A stretch of 64,000 nt of DNA from Chloroflexi bacterium 54-19 (lineage in GTDB: Bacteria > Chloroflexota > Chloroflexia > Chloroheliales > Chloroheliaceae). A program made the position numbers and the translations under genes. The notes beneath the pieces were generated by a model. The model made no database searches. It had not been told where the DNA came from and saw nothing but the letters and a program-made list of their open reading frames with translations. Location: the NCBI GenBank assembly GCA_001898225.1, contig MKTJ01000066.1, forward strand, positions 1-64,000, given 5' to 3'. Shown piece after piece: positions 62,243 to 64,000 of this stretch. Every line of letters begins with the position of its first letter. The stretch's first letter is position 1.

Positions 62243-63745
62243 TTGGGTAAAATCGCAATTGTAGGAGCCGGGATGGGCGGCCTGGCGGCGGCTATTCGGC
62301 TGGCGGCGGACGGCCATTCGGTCGAAGTCTTTGAGAAAAACGAGCGGGTCGGCGGCAAGCTCAACCTGCTCGAACGTGACGGCTATCGCTGGGACACCGG
62401 GCCCTCGCTTATCACCATGCCTTTCGTCTACCGGGAACTTTTCGCGGCGGCAGGGCGCAAGCTGGAAGATTTTGTCGAGCTGGCCCCGGTCGACCCGGTC
62501 TGCCGCTATGTCTGGCCGGACGGTACCCGCTTTGACGCCAGCGACTCGGTGGGGCGGATGACCGAAGCCCTGGAAAACCTTTCTCCCAGGGATGTCCGGG
62601 CCTACTTTCGCTTTATGGCCTACAGCCGCCGCCTCTACGACCTCACCGCCGAACCCTTTTTGTTCAACGGCATCAACCACTGGCGCGACTTCTTCCGGCT
62701 GAACCCGCTTACCGCTTTTAAAATTGACCCCTTTCGGACGGTTCACCAGGCCGTCAAAAGCTATTTCCGTGATCCCCGCCTGGTCCAGCTTTTCGACCGC
62801 TACGCCACCTATAACGGTTCGTCACCCTACCAGGCCCCGGCTACCCTGAATATTATCCCCTATGTCGAGCTTGGGATGGGCGGTTGGTACGTCAAGGGGG
62901 GTCTTTACGCCCTGGCCCAGGCTTATCTCACACTGGCCGGAGAACTGGGAGTCAACGTAAATTGCGGGCCGGGCTTCGCGGTCGAAGAAATCCTGGTGCG
63001 TCAAGGCCGGGCTGTGGGGTTGAGGCTGGCGAATGGCCGGGAAGTCGCAGCCGACCGGGTTATCGCCAATAGCGACGTGGCCTACACCGGGAAAGAACTT
63101 CTCCCGGCGCGGGGCAAGTGGTCCGGTAAAATAGGCAAGCTGGAGCCGAGTTGCAGCGGGTTCGTCCTTTTCCTGGGGGTCAAACGGCAATACTCCCAAC
63201 TGGCCCATCACAACATTTTCTTTAGCCCGGACTACGCCGCCGAGTTCGACCACATCTTCAAACTGCGCCAGCCCTCGTTCGACCCGACCATCTATGTCTG
63301 CTGGACCGGCCTGTCCGACCCTGACCACGCTCCGCCCGGCAAGTCCAACCTCTTTGTGCTGGTCAATGCCCCTTACCTGTCCACCGACCAGTCCGAAGCG
63401 TTTGACTGGGAAAGACCGGGCGCGACCCAGGCTTACCGTGACCTCGTGGTAAACCATCTCGAAAACTTTGGCCTTTCCAACCTCTCGCAAAATATCGAGG
63501 TCGAGGAAATCATGACCCCGGTGGACCTCGCCATGCGCTATAACGCCGACCGGGGTGCGATTTATGGGGTTTCGAGCAACAACCGTTTTAGCGCCTTTCT
63601 GAGACCGCCCAACCGTTCGCGCCAGTTCAAGAACCTTTATTATGTGGGTGGTTCGACCCATCCCGGCGGCGGTGTTCCCCTGGTGACCCTATCGGCTAAA
63701 ATCGTGGTCGGCCTGATAAAACAGGATGAGCAAAAAGGCCATTAA
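62243..63745 (+). CDS. CrtI/CrtN-type phytoene desaturase-like FAD enzyme
   Basis: The 500-aa protein. It starts with the FAD-binding fold KIAIVGAGMGGLAAAIRLAADG...FEKNERVGGK and continues with RWDTGPSLITMP and RYATYNGSSPYQAPATLNIIPYVEL, all typical of carotene desaturases. It ends with the CrtI signature YYVGGSTHPGGGVPLVTLSAKIV. It inserts double bonds into phytoene or related C30/C40 chains. The start is TTG at 62243, with only a weak ribosome-binding site. Together with the CrtQ/HpnB-like transferase at 1231 it suggests carotenoid synthesis, though these two genes lie far apart. Confidence 0.88.
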   Translation: MGKIAIVGAGMGGLAAAIRLAADGHSVEVFEKNERVGGKLNLLERDGYRWDTGPSLITMPFVYRELFAAAGRKLEDFVELAPVDPVCRYVWPDGTRFDASDSVGRMTEALENLSPRDVRAYFRFMAYSRRLYDLTAEPFLFNGINHWRDFFRLNPLTAFKIDPFRTVHQAVKSYFRDPRLVQLFDRYATYNGSSPYQAPATLNIIPYVELGMGGWYVKGGLYALAQAYLTLAGELGVNVNCGPGFAVEEILVRQGRAVGLRLANGREVAADRVIANSDVAYTGKELLPARGKWSGKIGKLEPSCSGFVLFLGVKRQYSQLAHHNIFFSPDYAAEFDHIFKLRQPSFDPTIYVCWTGLSDPDHAPPGKSNLFVLVNAPYLSTDQSEAFDWERPGATQAYRDLVVNHLENFGLSNLSQNIEVEEIMTPVDLAMRYNADRGAIYGVSSNNRFSAFLRPPNRSRQFKNLYYVGGSTHPGGGVPLVTLSAKIVVGLIKQDEQKGH

Positions 63746-63796
63746 CTATTTTGATAAAATAAATTGATTAATAACTCCCCAAAGAGATTTGTACGC

Positions 63797-63805
63797 TGGT
63801 ATAAT
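63797..63805 (+). promoter_or_regulatory. Extended -10 promoter of apt
   Basis: TGGTATAAT (TGn followed by TATAAT at 63800-63805). No good -35 box, as usual for extended -10 promoters. Confidence 0.6.
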
Positions 63806-63886
63806 AAGCTGTAAGGTAGCATAACTTGAGTTAGGGCGAGCTTAAAGCAACAGCGTTGAATTTCTACTCTGAAAGGAGTTAAAGCG

Positions 63887-64000
63887 GTGAACTTGCGAGA
63901 TACTATCCGCGATATTCCAGATTTCCCCCAGGAAGGCATCCTATTTAAAGACATCACGACCCTCTTAAAAAACCCGGCGGCTTTCCGCCAATCTCTCGAC
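63887..64000 (+). CDS. apt: Adenine phosphoribosyltransferase (5' part, cut by window end)
   Basis: From GTG at 63887, preceded by AAAGGAG. The 38 codons present read NLRDTIRDIPDFPQEGILFKDITTLL then KNPAAFRQSLD, the conserved N-terminus of Apt. The enzyme joins adenine and PRPP to give AMP (purine salvage). The catalytic PRPP loop lies beyond the window. Confidence 0.93.
   Translation, partial: MNLRDTIRDIPDFPQEGILFKDITTLLKNPAAFRQSLD

Overview
The window looks like a chromosome-sized replicon of a Chloroflexota-type bacterium (GC roughly mid-50s). This rests on inference: long Pro/Thr 'TPTNTP' and 'ATPTPT' linkers in exported proteins, an archaeal-type XPB/Bax1 pair, EtfBA with a membrane FeS partner, isocitrate lyase, and many large GT-C-like membrane proteins. 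No rRNA or tRNA gene was seen. A plasmid-style origin sits in the middle of housekeeping-like genes, so the molecule may be a secondary chromosome (chromid) or a large plasmid.

Layout. 1-8.3 kb, mostly minus strand: exported protein, CrtQ/HpnB-like glycosyltransferase, CDF metal exporter, AzlCD amino-acid exporter, and the Bax1 nuclease/XPB helicase pair. 8.6-11.3 kb: MarR regulator with a visible promoter and operator, PadR-like regulator, DUF3592-like membrane protein, lipoprotein. 11.3-26.5 kb, mostly minus strand: fungal Lys4-type (homo)aconitase, Nudix hydrolase, UspA-GT81 fusion, MFS exporter, membrane proteins, an M48 protease broken by an 8-bp duplication, a CAP protein behind a c-di-GMP-I riboswitch and terminator, a GH5-like hydrolase (plus strand), a CBS protein and isocitrate lyase.

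26.9-33.9 kb is the replication and partition block: parS-like site, parA, parB, second parS-like site, a 590-aa putative initiator, seven GGGTTACTTATC-type iterons (three at exact 21-bp spacing) and a RepO-like protein. 34.2-36.5 kb: two paralogous Flp-type pilin proteins with Pro/Thr stalks and a shared leader element. 36.5-44.5 kb: a cyclopropane-synthase-like methyltransferase fused to SCP2, gatCA, a GT87-like protein, a methyltransferase, and an M23 peptidase.

44.6-50.7 kb holds the most system-like cluster: PP2C phosphatase, kinase with zinc ribbon and beta-rich C-terminus, nicotinamidase-like hydrolase, TerY-like vWA protein and NADAR protein. It starts at a promoter whose start point is covered by a perfect inverted repeat. 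It is followed by a toxin-antitoxin pair whose toxin carries an in-frame stop. 50.7-64 kb: MFS exporter, orphan histidine kinase, a structured leader, etfB-etfA-FeS membrane oxidoreductase, zinc-finger protein, large membrane protein, alpha/beta hydrolase, CrtI-like desaturase and the start of apt.

Two genes (glycosyltransferase near 2.4 kb, UspA-GT81 near 16 kb) have no ATG/GTG/TTG where homology says they begin. Each has a good Shine-Dalgarno sequence 7 nt upstream of a CTG.
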